The notes beneath the pieces were generated by a model that was not told the DNA's origin, ran no database searches, and saw only the letters and a program-made list of their open reading frames with translations. A program made the translations under genes and the position numbers. Positions 34,204-43,920 of a stretch of DNA of 64,000 bases are shown one piece after another. Within the stretch, counting starts at the first letter, position 1. The number at the start of each line of letters is the position of its first letter. Origin of the DNA: DATAFF01 sp044870245 (GTDB lineage Bacteria > Pseudomonadota > Alphaproteobacteria > Rhizobiales > Aestuariivirgaceae); the NCBI GenBank assembly GCA_044870245.1, contig JBIOYR010000069.1, forward strand, positions 1 through 64,000, written 5' to 3'.

Positions 34204-37200
34204 TCAACCCTTTGCCGCCGCGGGTGCTGTCTTTCGGCTCTTCAGCCATTCCTCGAAGCGCTGGAGCACGACGAACAGTGCAGGGACGAACAGCACGGCG
34301 AGGCAGGTCGAGGCGAGCATCCCGCTGAACACCGTGACGCCGATCGACTTGCGGGCGCTGGCGCCGGCCCCGGTCGCCAGCACCAGCGGCACGACGCCGA
34401 GGATGAAGGCGAAGGAGGTCATCAGAATCGGCCGGAAGCGGGCGCGCGCCGCATTGACCGCCGCCTCGGCGATGGCTTGACCCTGACGGCGCAGATCGCG
34501 GGCCACCTCGACAATGAGGATGGCGTTCTTGGCTGACAGGGCGATCAGCAGGATGAGCCCGATCTGAGCATAAAGATTGTTGTCGATGCCGACGGCGTTG
34601 AGCACGAGAACAGGCCCAACCAGCGCCAATGGGACCGACAGCACGATCGAGAGCGGCGCCAGCCAGCTCTCATATTGACCGGCGAGCACCAGATAGACCA
34701 GCAGAAGGCCAAGACCGAAAGCGACATAGATCTGACCGCCGACGATTTTCTCCTGATAGGACATGCCGGTCCATTCATAGCCGGTGCCTGGGGGCAGGCT
34801 TCGCGCGGCTACCTGCTCCATGAGCGTCATGGCCTGGCCCGAGCTGAAGCCGCGCGCCGGCAGGCCGATCACGCTGGCTGCCGGGTAGAGATTGTAGAGG
34901 TTGATCAGCGACGGACCGGTCTCGGGCGTGATGGTCACCAGCGTACCCAGCGGAACCATCTCGCCGTTGGCGTTGCGGACATTGAGCTTGCTGATGTCGT
35001 CGATGCTCAGGCGGAAGCGCGAATCGGATTGCACGTAGATCTGGAACGTCCTGCCGAATTTGTTGAACTGGGTGACGTAGCTCGATCCCATATAGGACGA
35101 CAGCGCTGCAAAGACCTGGTCGACCGAGACACGCAGGGTCTCCGCCTTGACCCGGTCGACATCGATCCGAAATTGCGGCGTGGTGGCGCTGAAGGTGGTG
35201 CTGACGCGCTGCAGACCGCTCTGGGCCTGAGCATTGGCGACCAGGGTGGCGACGGCATTCTGCAGCTTGACGAAGTCGTTGCTGCCGTCGCGCAACTGGA
35301 CCTGCATGGCGAAACCCCCGGCATTGCCGATACCCTGGATGGGCGGCGGCGGCACCACCAGCACGCGGGCGCTCTCGACCACGTCAAACGCCGATGCCAT
35401 CCGAGGATAGAGCGCCAGCAGGCTCTCGCGATCGCTCCATGGCTTGAGCACCAGATAGGCGATGCCGGCATTGGCCAATGATGCATTGTTGTCGAGCGCC
35501 GACACGCCAGCGATGGTGATGACGTCCTGCACTGCCGGCTCCTTACGGGCAATGGCGGCGATCTGATCGAGGCTTTGCTGGGTTCGCGACAGCGATGCCG
35601 CATCGGGCAGCTGAACGGTGGCCAAGAGGTAGCCCTGGTCCTCGATCGGCAGGAAGCCGGTCGGAACCCGCGACAATCCGTAGAAGGACAGCGCGATGAT
35701 GGCGATGCCGATGGCGGTCATGAGCGCGCTTACGCCGACCATGCGCCGGATCAGTCCGGCATAGGCGGACTCAAGCCGGTCATAGACCGCGTTGAAGCCT
35801 CGGTAGAAGAAATTGCGCTGCTCCGGTGGAACCGGCGGCCGAAGCCATGCGGCGGACTGGGTCGGCTTGAGGGTCGCGGCATTGATGGCGGAGAGCAGCG
35901 CCGTGGCAGCGATCACCAGAGCGAATTGCGCATACATCCGCCCTGTCAAACCCGGCAGGAAGGAGGCCGGGACGAAAACCGCCACCAGCACGAGGGTGAT
36001 GCCGATGATCGGGGCAAACAGCTGGTTCATCGCCTCAATCGCCGCATCATGCGCCGACAGGCCTTTCTCCATCTGGTGCGCCGCCCCTTCCACCACCACG
36101 ATCGCGTCGTCAACAACGATGCCGATCGAAAGCACGATTGCGAAGAGCGTCGCGAGGTTGACGGTGAAGCCGAGGGCTGCCATGGCGGCAAAAGCGCCGA
36201 TGATGGTGACCGGCACCGTCGTGGCGGGCACCAGCGTGGCGCGCCAGTCCTGCAGGAAGAGCAGAATGACGACGAGCACCAACAGCCCAGCCTCGATCAG
36301 TGTCTTGTAGACCTCCTTGATCGACTGCGAAACGAAGACGGTCGTGTCGAACGGCACGGTGGCGACCATTCCTGGTGGAAAGTCCCTTTCGAGCGCGGTC
36401 ATCCGATCCTTGACGACATTGGCCACGTCGAGCGCATTCGCCCCCGGCGACTGGAAGATCGCCATTCCGGCGGCCGGCTTGCCATTCAGGGTAAAGATCT
36501 GACCATAGGTCTGCGCGCCGAGCTCGACCGAGCCGACATCGCGTAAGCGGGTGATCTCGCCCTTGTCACCGGTCTTGACGATGACGTTCTCGAACTGCTC
36601 GGCATCATCGAGCCGACCAGCGATATTGAGCGTATATTGAAACGATTGAGGGCCTTGGGTCGGCGGCATACCGACCTGGCCGGCGGTGACCTGCTGGCTC
36701 TGCTGCTGCAGGGACTGGATGACGTCCTGCGGCACCAGACCGCGGGCCTTGAGCTTTTCGGGATCAAGCCAGATCCGCATCGAATACTGGCCGGCACCAA
36801 ACACCGATACATTGCCGACCCCCGTCAGGCGGGCAAGCTCGTCTTTGAGCCGAATGGTGGCGTAATTTGCAAGGAACAGGCTGTCGAAGCGGGCATCGGG
36901 CGATGTCAGCGTCACGAACATCAGAATCGCCGTCGACCTTTTCTGAACGGTGACGCCTTGGCTCTGCACGGCCTGCGGCAGTTGCGACAACGCGCTCGAG
37001 ACCCGGTTCTGTACCAGAACCTGCGCGAAATTGAGGTCGACGCCGATCTTGAAGGTGACCGTCAGCGAATAGCTGCCGTCTGAACCGCTCAAGGACTGCA
37101 TATAGAGCATGTCCTCGACGCCGTTGACCTGTTGTTCGATGGGCAGCGCCACCGTGTCGACCACGGTGCGGGCACTGGCACCGGGGTAGCGCGTCGTCAC

Positions 37201-37335
37201 CTGAACCGTTGGCGGTACCACATCGGGATATTGCGCGACCGGCAGCCGGAACAAGGCGGCAGCGCCGATGACGACCATCAGAACGGCGATGACGTTCGCC
37301 AGGACTGGCCGTTCGATGAAGAACTTGGCAATCAT
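34204..37335 (-). CDS. RND efflux transporter permease (AcrB/MexB-like, HAE1 family)
   Basis: This is a 1043-residue inner-membrane proton/drug antiporter. It starts MIAKFFIERPVLANVIAVLM, the first transmembrane helix. TM4 carries the proton-relay Asp pair (GIVVDDAIVVVEGA). Large periplasmic loops and a C-terminal helix bundle (IGLILLIALSAKNAILIVE, with the relay Lys) follow. The ATG at 37335 lies seven bases after the adaptor stop; an in-frame ATG at 37368 would overlap the adaptor. No outer-membrane channel gene is adjacent, so a TolC/OprM homologue elsewhere is needed. Its stop is 17 bases from the convergent acoC stop. Confidence 0.95.
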   Translation of the reverse strand: MIAKFFIERPVLANVIAVLMVVIGAAALFRLPVAQYPDVVPPTVQVTTRYPGASARTVVDTVALPIEQQVNGVEDMLYMQSLSGSDGSYSLTVTFKIGVDLNFAQVLVQNRVSSALSQLPQAVQSQGVTVQKRSTAILMFVTLTSPDARFDSLFLANYATIRLKDELARLTGVGNVSVFGAGQYSMRIWLDPEKLKARGLVPQDVIQSLQQQSQQVTAGQVGMPPTQGPQSFQYTLNIAGRLDDAEQFENVIVKTGDKGEITRLRDVGSVELGAQTYGQIFTLNGKPAAGMAIFQSPGANALDVANVVKDRMTALERDFPPGMVATVPFDTTVFVSQSIKEVYKTLIEAGLLVLVVILLFLQDWRATLVPATTVPVTIIGAFAAMAALGFTVNLATLFAIVLSIGIVVDDAIVVVEGAAHQMEKGLSAHDAAIEAMNQLFAPIIGITLVLVAVFVPASFLPGLTGRMYAQFALVIAATALLSAINAATLKPTQSAAWLRPPVPPEQRNFFYRGFNAVYDRLESAYAGLIRRMVGVSALMTAIGIAIIALSFYGLSRVPTGFLPIEDQGYLLATVQLPDAASLSRTQQSLDQIAAIARKEPAVQDVITIAGVSALDNNASLANAGIAYLVLKPWSDRESLLALYPRMASAFDVVESARVLVVPPPPIQGIGNAGGFAMQVQLRDGSNDFVKLQNAVATLVANAQAQSGLQRVSTTFSATTPQFRIDVDRVKAETLRVSVDQVFAALSSYMGSSYVTQFNKFGRTFQIYVQSDSRFRLSIDDISKLNVRNANGEMVPLGTLVTITPETGPSLINLYNLYPAASVIGLPARGFSSGQAMTLMEQVAARSLPPGTGYEWTGMSYQEKIVGGQIYVAFGLGLLLVYLVLAGQYESWLAPLSIVLSVPLALVGPVLVLNAVGIDNNLYAQIGLILLIALSAKNAILIVEVARDLRRQGQAIAEAAVNAARARFRPILMTSFAFILGVVPLVLATGAGASARKSIGVTVFSGMLASTCLAVLFVPALFVVLQRFEEWLKSRKTAPAAAKG

Positions 37336-37342
37336 TGCGTGG

Positions 37343-38506
37343 CTATTGCGTTCGGCTGGCGCTGTCATGCGCCTGGTTCTGCGGATCAACTTTCTGTCCG
37401 GGTACGGCGCGCAACAGGCCGGCAACCACGACGCGGTCATCGGGCTTGAGGCCGGCGCTGACGACACGCATGTCGTCGACCTTGGCGCCGATCTCCACCT
37501 TGCGCTGCTCGACGACGTTGTCGGCATTGACAACCAGCACATAGCGGCCGCTCTGATCGGTGCCGAGCGCAATATCCGGCACCATCAGGACTGGCTTTGG
37601 CTCGTTCGACATCGGCACCCTGACCCTGACGAAATAACCTGGCAGGAGCATCCGCTTGGGGTTCTGGAAAATCCCGCGCAGTGCCAGGGTGCCGGTCGAC
37701 TGATCGACAAAGGGCGCCGCATAGTCGAGCACACCCGTGAACGGAAAGTCCTTGTCGGTCTGCAGGCCGACCTCGATCGGCAGCTTGCCAATGAGATCGG
37801 CGACCGTCTCGCCTGATTTCCGCAGCTGCTCGCGGGCCTCCAGAACGTCGGTCTCGGCGATGGTGAAGTTGACATAGATCGGATCGATCTGGGTGATCGT
37901 GGCGAGCACCGTCGTGGAGCCGGCGCCGACCAGCTCGCCGACCGAGACCTGGCGAGCAGTGACGATACCATCGAATGGCGCGTTCACCTCGGTATAGCCG
38001 AGATTGATCTCCGCCTGTTTGATATCGAGCTCGGCCTGGTCGAGCTTGCTTTGTGCACCGTCGCGTGCTGCCAAAGCGGCTTCAAGGATCGAGCGCGATG
38101 CGACCTGACGCTTGACCAAGTCGGACTGGCGCTGAAAATCCGCCTCGAGCTGCTTGAGCGACGCCTCCGCACCCGCTTTGGCGGCCTTGGCCTGTTCCAG
38201 CTTCACGCGATAGGGCTCGGGCTCGATGACGAAGAGCGTCGTGCCCTTGGTTACGAGCGAGCCGTCCTTGTATTTGATATCCTCGACATAGCCCTGGACA
38301 CGCGCCACGAGATTGGTCTGGTTGACCGCCGCGGTCGACCCGGTGGTCTCGAAATAGGGGGTGATGTTTCGTTGCTCCGGTGTGGCGACCGTGACCACTG
38401 GCGGCGGCGGGGCGACGTATTGATTGCTGTCGTCGCAGGCGCCGAGCAAGCTGATGATGGTCAACGCCGGTGCGAACATCAATACGGGCCTGACCAACCC
38501 GACCAT
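37343..38506 (-). CDS. RND efflux periplasmic adaptor lipoprotein (AcrA/MexA-like)
   Basis: This is a 387-residue membrane fusion protein. The signal ends in a lipobox (SLLGAC), so it is anchored to the inner membrane by lipid. The split lipoyl domain, an alpha-helical hairpin rich in Gln/Ala/Lys (KLEQAKAAKAGAEASLKQLE) and the beta-barrel segment NAPFDGIVTARQVSVGELV are typical. It pairs with the following permease gene. Confidence 0.95.
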   Translation of the reverse strand: MVGLVRPVLMFAPALTIISLLGACDDSNQYVAPPPPVVTVATPEQRNITPYFETTGSTAAVNQTNLVARVQGYVEDIKYKDGSLVTKGTTLFVIEPEPYRVKLEQAKAAKAGAEASLKQLEADFQRQSDLVKRQVASRSILEAALAARDGAQSKLDQAELDIKQAEINLGYTEVNAPFDGIVTARQVSVGELVGAGSTTVLATITQIDPIYVNFTIAETDVLEAREQLRKSGETVADLIGKLPIEVGLQTDKDFPFTGVLDYAAPFVDQSTGTLALRGIFQNPKRMLLPGYFVRVRVPMSNEPKPVLMVPDIALGTDQSGRYVLVVNADNVVEQRKVEIGAKVDDMRVVSAGLKPDDRVVVAGLLRAVPGQKVDPQNQAHDSASRTQ

Positions 38507-38919
38507 GGCAACTCCCGAGGAAGTGATGGTGCATTGTTCGATGACGATCCGAAGTTGGCAAGTCTATTCTTGCCGACTTTCCAGCGGGGGCACGTTACTC
38601 CAATTCGAGGCGACCGAACGTGTAAGCGAGATCGCGAAGCCTACTCATTTGAGCTCGTCCGATCCGATCAACTTCTTGACCCCTCCATTATGAGCGCGCC
38701 CACTCGTTCACGATGTGCACCGAAATCCACTGCTTCGCTGCCGATGGATTTAGCAGGTCTCAGGGTACGGGACTGCTAAGCGATGGCTGCTGTGCTGCCA
38801 TCCTGTTAGCCCTGCTGGACGAAATCGGTGCAACCTGCGAAATTGGCTCGCTTGGCATAAAGGACGGATCGCCAAGGAGGGGAGCGTCTTACAAAAAGAT
38901 TCAACAGGAGAGGACCCCA
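38507..38919. other. Divergent promoter region between the RND and amide operons
   Basis: This 413-base gap shows one palindrome (38554-38577) and no convincing gene. An open frame continues upstream of the binding-protein start at 38920 but lacks a start signal or a leader-like sequence. Promoters for both divergent operons are expected here. Confidence 0.45.
38554..38577. promoter_or_regulatory. Candidate operator palindrome upstream of the RND and amide operons
   Basis: GTTGGCAAG and CTTGCCGAC are nine-base arms (one G-T mismatch) around a TCTATT centre. They lie 48 bases upstream of the RND adaptor start and over 340 bases upstream of the amide-transporter gene. This could be a repressor site for the efflux operon. 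No regulator gene is adjacent. Confidence 0.35.
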
Positions 38920-40449
38920 ATGACTGACGAATTCCCAAATTCGCGGACATGCCCGCAAAGCGGAGCCGAGGCCGACAGAAATCCGAAGCCTGACCGAAGA
39001 ACGGTCGTAAAGGGCGCCGCTGCGGCGAGCATCGCGCTGCCGACCTATCTGCGCGACTTCAATTTCATGCAGTCCGCCAGGGCCCAGGGAACCGGCCCCG
39101 TCAAGCTGGGGTTTATCGAAGACGAGAGCGGCAATCTGGCCGTGTACGGACTGCAAAAGCTTCACGCGGCGCAGCTCGCCGTCAAGGAGATCAACGAGGG
39201 CAAAACGCTCAAGGGCGCCCCGAACATCGGCGCCGGCATTCTCGGTGCCATGGGCCAAGCGGCAAGCAAGCCTCCGGTGATCAGCAAGGAGGGAACCGCG
39301 CTCGACACGGTCGATGATGGGGGCACCAAGGACCGAACCGATCTCGTCTATGAGGAGGATGGCGAGATCCTCATCGACTCGGGTGAGAAGGGCGTTCTCG
39401 GGCGCGAGCTGCAGTTGGTCTCATCGGACGGCCAGAGCAATAATTCGGTATGGCAGCAATTGGCGCGTCGCATGATCCAAGAGGACAAGGTCGATGTTCT
39501 CGTCGCAGGCTTCGCCAGCGCCGAGCGCGAAGCGATCCGTCCAATCGTCGACCAGTTCAAGCAGCTCTATTTCTACACCAATCAATATGAAGGCGGCGTC
39601 GCGGATGCAAACACCTTCTGCACCGGACCGGTCTGCGAACAGCAGGTCATCCCGACCGTGCAATATATGGTCGAGAAGTTCGGTCCGCGCGCCTACACGA
39701 TTGCTGCGGACTATAATTTCGGCCAGCTGACTGCTGCTTGGACACGGGCCTACATACCGCTCGTTGGCGGCCAGATCATAGGTGAGGAGTTCATCCCCCT
39801 GTCGGTGTCGGAATTCAGCCAGGTGATCGCTCGTATCCAGCAGGCAAATCCCGATTGGGTGATGACGTTGCTGGTCGGGCAGAATCATCACAACTATTAC
39901 CCGCAGGCCGCAGCAGCGGGTCTGAGGCTGCCCATGGCATCCACGGTGAACATGGCGCAGGGCTATGAGCACAAGCGCTTCAAGCCACCATCATTGGCGA
40001 ACATGCACAACGCCATTCAGTATCAGCTCGAGGTGCCCACAGCGCGCAATCGTGCCTTCGTCAAACGTTGGATGCAGATGTTTCCAGACGATCAGTATAT
40101 CGGCGAGATGGCGCAGAACACCTATTTCACTATCCACCTCTATGCCAAAGCTGCCCGTCTGGCCGGCACGACCGATCAACCGACGGTCAAGAAATGCCTG
40201 GAACTCGGATGGAACATCGAGGCGCCGGAGGGCAGCGTTTTTCTCGAACCGGGTACCCACCATTGCGCCCATCCGATCCGTTTGGCGGTCGCTGACGAGA
40301 ACCACAATGTGAAATTCGTGCGCGACTGGCCAATGATACAGGCCTGGTGGTTGCAGCGTTTAGGCGTCAATCTCATCCGCAATCCGGAATACAAGCAGTA
40401 CACGCCCGACGAAGATCCGTATTTCGCGATGTTCGGCAAAAAGGCTTGA
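38920..40449 (+). CDS. ABC transporter substrate-binding protein, urea/short-chain amide type (UrtA/FmdD-like)
   Basis: This is a 509-residue periplasmic binding protein of the branched-chain amino acid/amide family. AACAGGAG precedes the ATG at 38920. The N-terminus contains a twin-arginine-like signal (PDRRTVVKGAAAASIALP, ending SARAQ). The mature protein begins VKLGFIEDESGNLAVYG. Late segments such as TVNMAQGYEHKRF and GEMAQNTYFTIHLYAKA fit the FmdD/UrtA group. An Asp/Gly-rich insertion near residues 125-155 (TVDDGGTKDRTDLVYEEDGE) lengthens it. The formamidase gene downstream suggests formamide, acetamide or urea as ligand. Confidence 0.92.
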   Translation: MTDEFPNSRTCPQSGAEADRNPKPDRRTVVKGAAAASIALPTYLRDFNFMQSARAQGTGPVKLGFIEDESGNLAVYGLQKLHAAQLAVKEINEGKTLKGAPNIGAGILGAMGQAASKPPVISKEGTALDTVDDGGTKDRTDLVYEEDGEILIDSGEKGVLGRELQLVSSDGQSNNSVWQQLARRMIQEDKVDVLVAGFASAEREAIRPIVDQFKQLYFYTNQYEGGVADANTFCTGPVCEQQVIPTVQYMVEKFGPRAYTIAADYNFGQLTAAWTRAYIPLVGGQIIGEEFIPLSVSEFSQVIARIQQANPDWVMTLLVGQNHHNYYPQAAAAGLRLPMASTVNMAQGYEHKRFKPPSLANMHNAIQYQLEVPTARNRAFVKRWMQMFPDDQYIGEMAQNTYFTIHLYAKAARLAGTTDQPTVKKCLELGWNIEAPEGSVFLEPGTHHCAHPIRLAVADENHNVKFVRDWPMIQAWWLQRLGVNLIRNPEYKQYTPDEDPYFAMFGKKA

Positions 40450-40460
40450 CGGAGAAATAG

Positions 40461-40486
40461 GGCCGGACGGGATTGCCCGTCCGGCC
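40461..40486. repeat. Strong hairpin between binding-protein and permease genes
   Basis: GGCCGGACGGG and CCCGTCCGGCC form a perfect 11-bp stem with an ATTG loop, 11 bases after the binding-protein stop. There is no U-run, so read-through into the permease genes is expected. It probably stabilises the upstream mRNA and sets a higher level of the binding protein. Confidence 0.75.
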
Positions 40487-40522
40487 GTCGCCGTTTCCGA
40501 TGTCGCCGGTACGAAAAAATTG

Positions 40523-41419
40523 ATGGACAGCATTGCGACCGCACTCAGCATTCTCTATCAGTTCGGTACGAACGGGGCATTCCTGCTGCTTTCGGCCCTG
40601 GGGCTGATCGTCATCCTCGGAATGATGAACATCATCAACCTCGCCCATGGCGAGCTCATGATGCTGGGTGCCTATAGTGCGACCACTGCTGTTCAGCATG
40701 GCTTGCCGTTTCCAATCGCCGTGCTGGTTGCCTTCGTTGCCGTCGGCCTGTTCGGTGCGGTCCTCGAACGGGTCGTTGTTCGGCGGTTCTACGGACGCGA
40801 GCTCGGGGCATTGGTCGTCACCTGGGGAATCAGTCTGATCCTTTCCCAGGGTTCGCTGCTGCTCTTTGGGCCCTTCATGCCATCGATTCAAATTCCGGGC
40901 GGCTTTCTCCGTGCGGGTCACTATTCCTTTTCCGTCTACTGGCTGTCGCTGATCGCCGTCTGTGTCGTGGTGATCATTGCCTTGTGGTGGCTCTACAACC
41001 GCACGACCTTCGGTCTGCAGGCGCGTGCGACCATGCAGAATGCCGCAATGGCGCGCGCGCTTGGAGTCGATACCGGGCGGATCTACATGCTGACCTTCAG
41101 CCTTGGCGCGGGACTTGCCGGATTCAGTGGCGCGCTGCTCGCGCCAACCACCTCGATCATGCCATTCATGGGTCAGCAGTTCGTGGCTCCAGCCTTTATC
41201 ACCGTGGTTGTCGGCGGTGCCGCGAACGTCATTGCCGGTGCCGTCGGATCGAGCGTTCTTCTGTCTCTTGTGAGAACACCTGTCGGATTTCTGTTTGGAT
41301 CATTTCTCGGTCTGGTGGCGCTCCTCCTCGCCGCCTTGATCATCATAAGACTCATGCCTGACGGCATCTCGGCGTGGCTGCAGAAACGCCTCGACAACTG
41401 GGCGAGGACGCGGGCATGA
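40523..41419 (+). CDS. ABC transporter permease, LivH/UrtB-like
   Basis: This is a 298-residue inner-membrane permease with about eight hydrophobic helices. GMMNIINLAHGELMMLGAY is the LivH-type signature near the N-terminus, and the C-terminal part has the conserved FVAPAFITVVVGGAANVIAGAVG region. The ATG at 40523 directly follows an in-frame TTG. Its stop overlaps the next start (ATGA). Confidence 0.93.
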   Translation: MDSIATALSILYQFGTNGAFLLLSALGLIVILGMMNIINLAHGELMMLGAYSATTAVQHGLPFPIAVLVAFVAVGLFGAVLERVVVRRFYGRELGALVVTWGISLILSQGSLLLFGPFMPSIQIPGGFLRAGHYSFSVYWLSLIAVCVVVIIALWWLYNRTTFGLQARATMQNAAMARALGVDTGRIYMLTFSLGAGLAGFSGALLAPTTSIMPFMGQQFVAPAFITVVVGGAANVIAGAVGSSVLLSLVRTPVGFLFGSFLGLVALLLAALIIIRLMPDGISAWLQKRLDNWARTRA

Positions 41420-42456
41420 AAAAAATCTGGCAGCTGCTTTCCGGTCCCGAGGACATTGGCCAATCAGCGTATTTCTGGGTCGGGTTCGCGGCGTTGATCG
41501 CCTTTCTCTTCTACTATCCAAAGCATATGAGCGAGTTCGAATCATCGAGCATTGCCTTCTACCTTCTGAACATACCGCTCGCGCTCGGCCTGTGCCTGCT
41601 TTGGGGGTACGCCGGTGTACTGAGCTTTGGTCAGGTCGCGTATTTCGGTATTGCCGGTTACATCTATGGCATCGTTGCGGGCAATATGATCGGGAATTCC
41701 TGGGGTCCGCTGATCGGCAGCATGGCAGGACTCCTTGCTTGCGCCGTGGTGGCGGCTCTGTTCGGCTACTTCGTCTTTTACGCCCGAGTCCAGATGTGGA
41801 TTGCTCCCATCCTGACCCTTGTGTTCACCCTGCTTCTTGAAACCTTTCTCGGGCAGACCGCCGGGTATCAGTGGCGCGTCGGCAACGTGCAGCTGGGCGG
41901 CTACAACGGGATGACGGGAATCCCTGCGTTCCAACTCGGGGACCTCGTGTTCTTCGGATATCCCTTCTACTACTATGTACTCGTCGTCGTGCTTCTGTGC
42001 TTCCTTGCCTGTCGTCTGTTCGTGAGTTCACGTCACGGGCAGGTCCTGATGGCCATACGCGAAGACCCGGTACGCACCGAGCTTCTCGGCTATGACATCC
42101 GCGCGCGACAATTGGCGGTCTTCGTCATTGCAGCAGTTCTGGCCGGGATTTCCGGCCTGCTCTATGTACAATGGGGAAACTACATCACGCCGACACAAGT
42201 CGGACTGCTGCAAGCAGCTCTACCCGTCATCTGGGTCGCGGTAGGCGGTCGCGACAGTTTGATAGCTGTCGCGATATCAACCTATCTCCTCAATTGGCTC
42301 ACCTACTCGCTGTCGTCCTCTGGTAATCAATACGGTCTCGTCATTGTCGGTGCATTGCTGCTGGTCGTGATGATGTTCTTCCCGAGGGGAATCATCGTTA
42401 CGCTTGGTCGCGAACTGCCTCGTCGAGGACGGGACGCTGCAGAGAGCAAGTGCTGA
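41416..42456 (+). CDS. ABC transporter permease, LivM/UrtC-like
   Basis: This is a 346-residue second permease. LLWGYAGVLSFGQVAYFGIAGY is the LivM-type signature, and ISGLLYVQWGNYITPTQVGL followed by WVAVGGRDSL closes the family pattern. The ATG at 41416 sits in the end of the preceding gene, so translation is coupled. The next gene starts two bases after its stop. Confidence 0.93.
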   Translation: MKKIWQLLSGPEDIGQSAYFWVGFAALIAFLFYYPKHMSEFESSSIAFYLLNIPLALGLCLLWGYAGVLSFGQVAYFGIAGYIYGIVAGNMIGNSWGPLIGSMAGLLACAVVAALFGYFVFYARVQMWIAPILTLVFTLLLETFLGQTAGYQWRVGNVQLGGYNGMTGIPAFQLGDLVFFGYPFYYYVLVVVLLCFLACRLFVSSRHGQVLMAIREDPVRTELLGYDIRARQLAVFVIAAVLAGISGLLYVQWGNYITPTQVGLLQAALPVIWVAVGGRDSLIAVAISTYLLNWLTYSLSSSGNQYGLVIVGALLLVVMMFFPRGIIVTLGRELPRRGRDAAESKC

Positions 42457-42458
42457 CA

Positions 42459-43178
42459 ATGGCGGTGATTCTTGCCACAGAGGCGCTGGCGAAGCGGTTT
42501 GGCGGCGTCGTCGCAACGGACAATGTGTCGCTGAACGTCATGTCAGGGGAATTGCGCTGCATCATTGGGCCGAATGGAGCCGGGAAGTCGACCCTGTTCG
42601 CGCTGCTCTGTGGCATTCACCGGCCGGACAGCGGGGTGGTTCTGCTCAAGGGTCAGGATGTTACCACCGTACCTGCTTTTCGACGGGTTCGTCTGGGGTT
42701 GGGCCTCACCTTCCAGACCAATCGTGCCTACCATCAGCTGACGGTCAGACAGAATCTGGAGATACCCATCCCGCCGCCTGGTGACGAGCGCGCAAAGAGT
42801 GCGCAGGATCGCTATGCCTACGCATTGGAAACATTCGGCCTCGATCCGATGAGCGACATGCTTGCAAGCGAGCTTCCACATGACAAGCTGCAATGGCTCG
42901 AAATCGCCATGGTGCTCGCGGGCGGACCAGACATATTGCTGCTTGACGAACCGACCGCCGGACTGTCTCCTGAAGAGACGCGCAAGACAGCGCGAGTCTT
43001 GCGCCACCTCAATGAAGCCGGCCTCACCATCGTGGTCGTCGAGCACGACATCGCCTTTGTTCGCGAGGTGGCGCGCAAGGTGACGGTCCTCCATCAGGGA
43101 CGCGTCTTTGCCGAGGGTACGATCGATCAGATCACTGCCCATGATGAAGTTCGAAAGATCTATCTAGGGCGGGCCTGA
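42459..43178 (+). CDS. ABC transporter ATP-binding protein, LivG/UrtD-like, with a degenerate signature motif
   Basis: This is a 239-residue ATPase of the amide importer. Walker A is GPNGAGKST, Walker B LLLDEPTAGLSPEE and the H-loop EHDIAF. The ABC signature, normally LSHGQ or LSGGQ in this family, reads LPHDK (segment ELPHDKLQWLEIAMVLA). This is clear in the DNA and not a frameshift, because both flanks are normal. Its partner ATPase keeps a canonical signature, so the transporter may have one active and one degenerate ATP site. Confidence 0.92.
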   Translation: MAVILATEALAKRFGGVVATDNVSLNVMSGELRCIIGPNGAGKSTLFALLCGIHRPDSGVVLLKGQDVTTVPAFRRVRLGLGLTFQTNRAYHQLTVRQNLEIPIPPPGDERAKSAQDRYAYALETFGLDPMSDMLASELPHDKLQWLEIAMVLAGGPDILLLDEPTAGLSPEETRKTARVLRHLNEAGLTIVVVEHDIAFVREVARKVTVLHQGRVFAEGTIDQITAHDEVRKIYLGRA

Positions 43179-43180
43179 CA

Positions 43181-43888
43181 ATGGTGGCGGTCCTTGATGT
43201 CGAGCGACTTCGTGCCGGTTACGCCACAGGAGACGTTTTGCAAGGCGTCAGCATAACCGTGGCCCCAGGTGAAGTTGTCGGTGTTCTCGGCCGAAACGGC
43301 GTCGGTAAGAGCACGTTGATGAAGGCGGTGATCGGATTGCTGCCGGCGCGAAGCGGAACGCTCCGCTTCAAAGGCGACGAGATCACGCGTGAGGGCGCTC
43401 ATCGCCGAGCGCGCCGCGGCATCGGCTATGTCCCACAGGGGCGGGAAATCTTTCCGCACATGAGCGTGCTCGACAATTTGCGAATGGGTCAGTTCGTCAA
43501 CCAGGGCGCTGGAGATTTCAACATCCAGCAGGTCTATGATTGGTTTCCGTTTCTCGGGGATCGGAGTCGCCAGCGTGGCGGCACCCTGTCGGGGGGTCAG
43601 CAGGAAATGCTTGCGATTGCCCGAGCTTTGGTGAACGGGCCTGAATTGCTGCTTCTTGACGAACCTTCGGATGGCGTTCAGCCTTCGATCGTGGAGGAAA
43701 TCGGCGGCTTCATCACCACGTTGGTGCAGCGAAGACCGATGGGAATTCTGATCGTCGAACAGAATATCAATCTCCTGCAGACCGTTGCGCAGCGTGCCTA
43801 TGTGATGGAGAAGGGGAGCGTCGTTGACCTTCTCGACAGCGAGGAACTCCGCGACACGGAACGTGTCGCATCCTTTCTGGCGGTTTGA
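43181..43888 (+). CDS. ABC transporter ATP-binding protein, LivF/UrtE-like
   Basis: This is a 235-residue second ATPase. Walker A is GRNGVGKST, the signature LSGGQQEMLAIARAL and Walker B LLLLDEPSDGVQPS, all canonical for LivF/UrtE. It begins two bases after the previous stop. It completes the five-subunit importer (binding protein, two permeases, two ATPases). Confidence 0.95.
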   Translation: MVAVLDVERLRAGYATGDVLQGVSITVAPGEVVGVLGRNGVGKSTLMKAVIGLLPARSGTLRFKGDEITREGAHRRARRGIGYVPQGREIFPHMSVLDNLRMGQFVNQGAGDFNIQQVYDWFPFLGDRSRQRGGTLSGGQQEMLAIARALVNGPELLLLDEPSDGVQPSIVEEIGGFITTLVQRRPMGILIVEQNINLLQTVAQRAYVMEKGSVVDLLDSEELRDTERVASFLAV

Positions 43889-43920
43889 AATTGGTTCAAC
43901 TCTGATTGCGGAGGCCCAAA

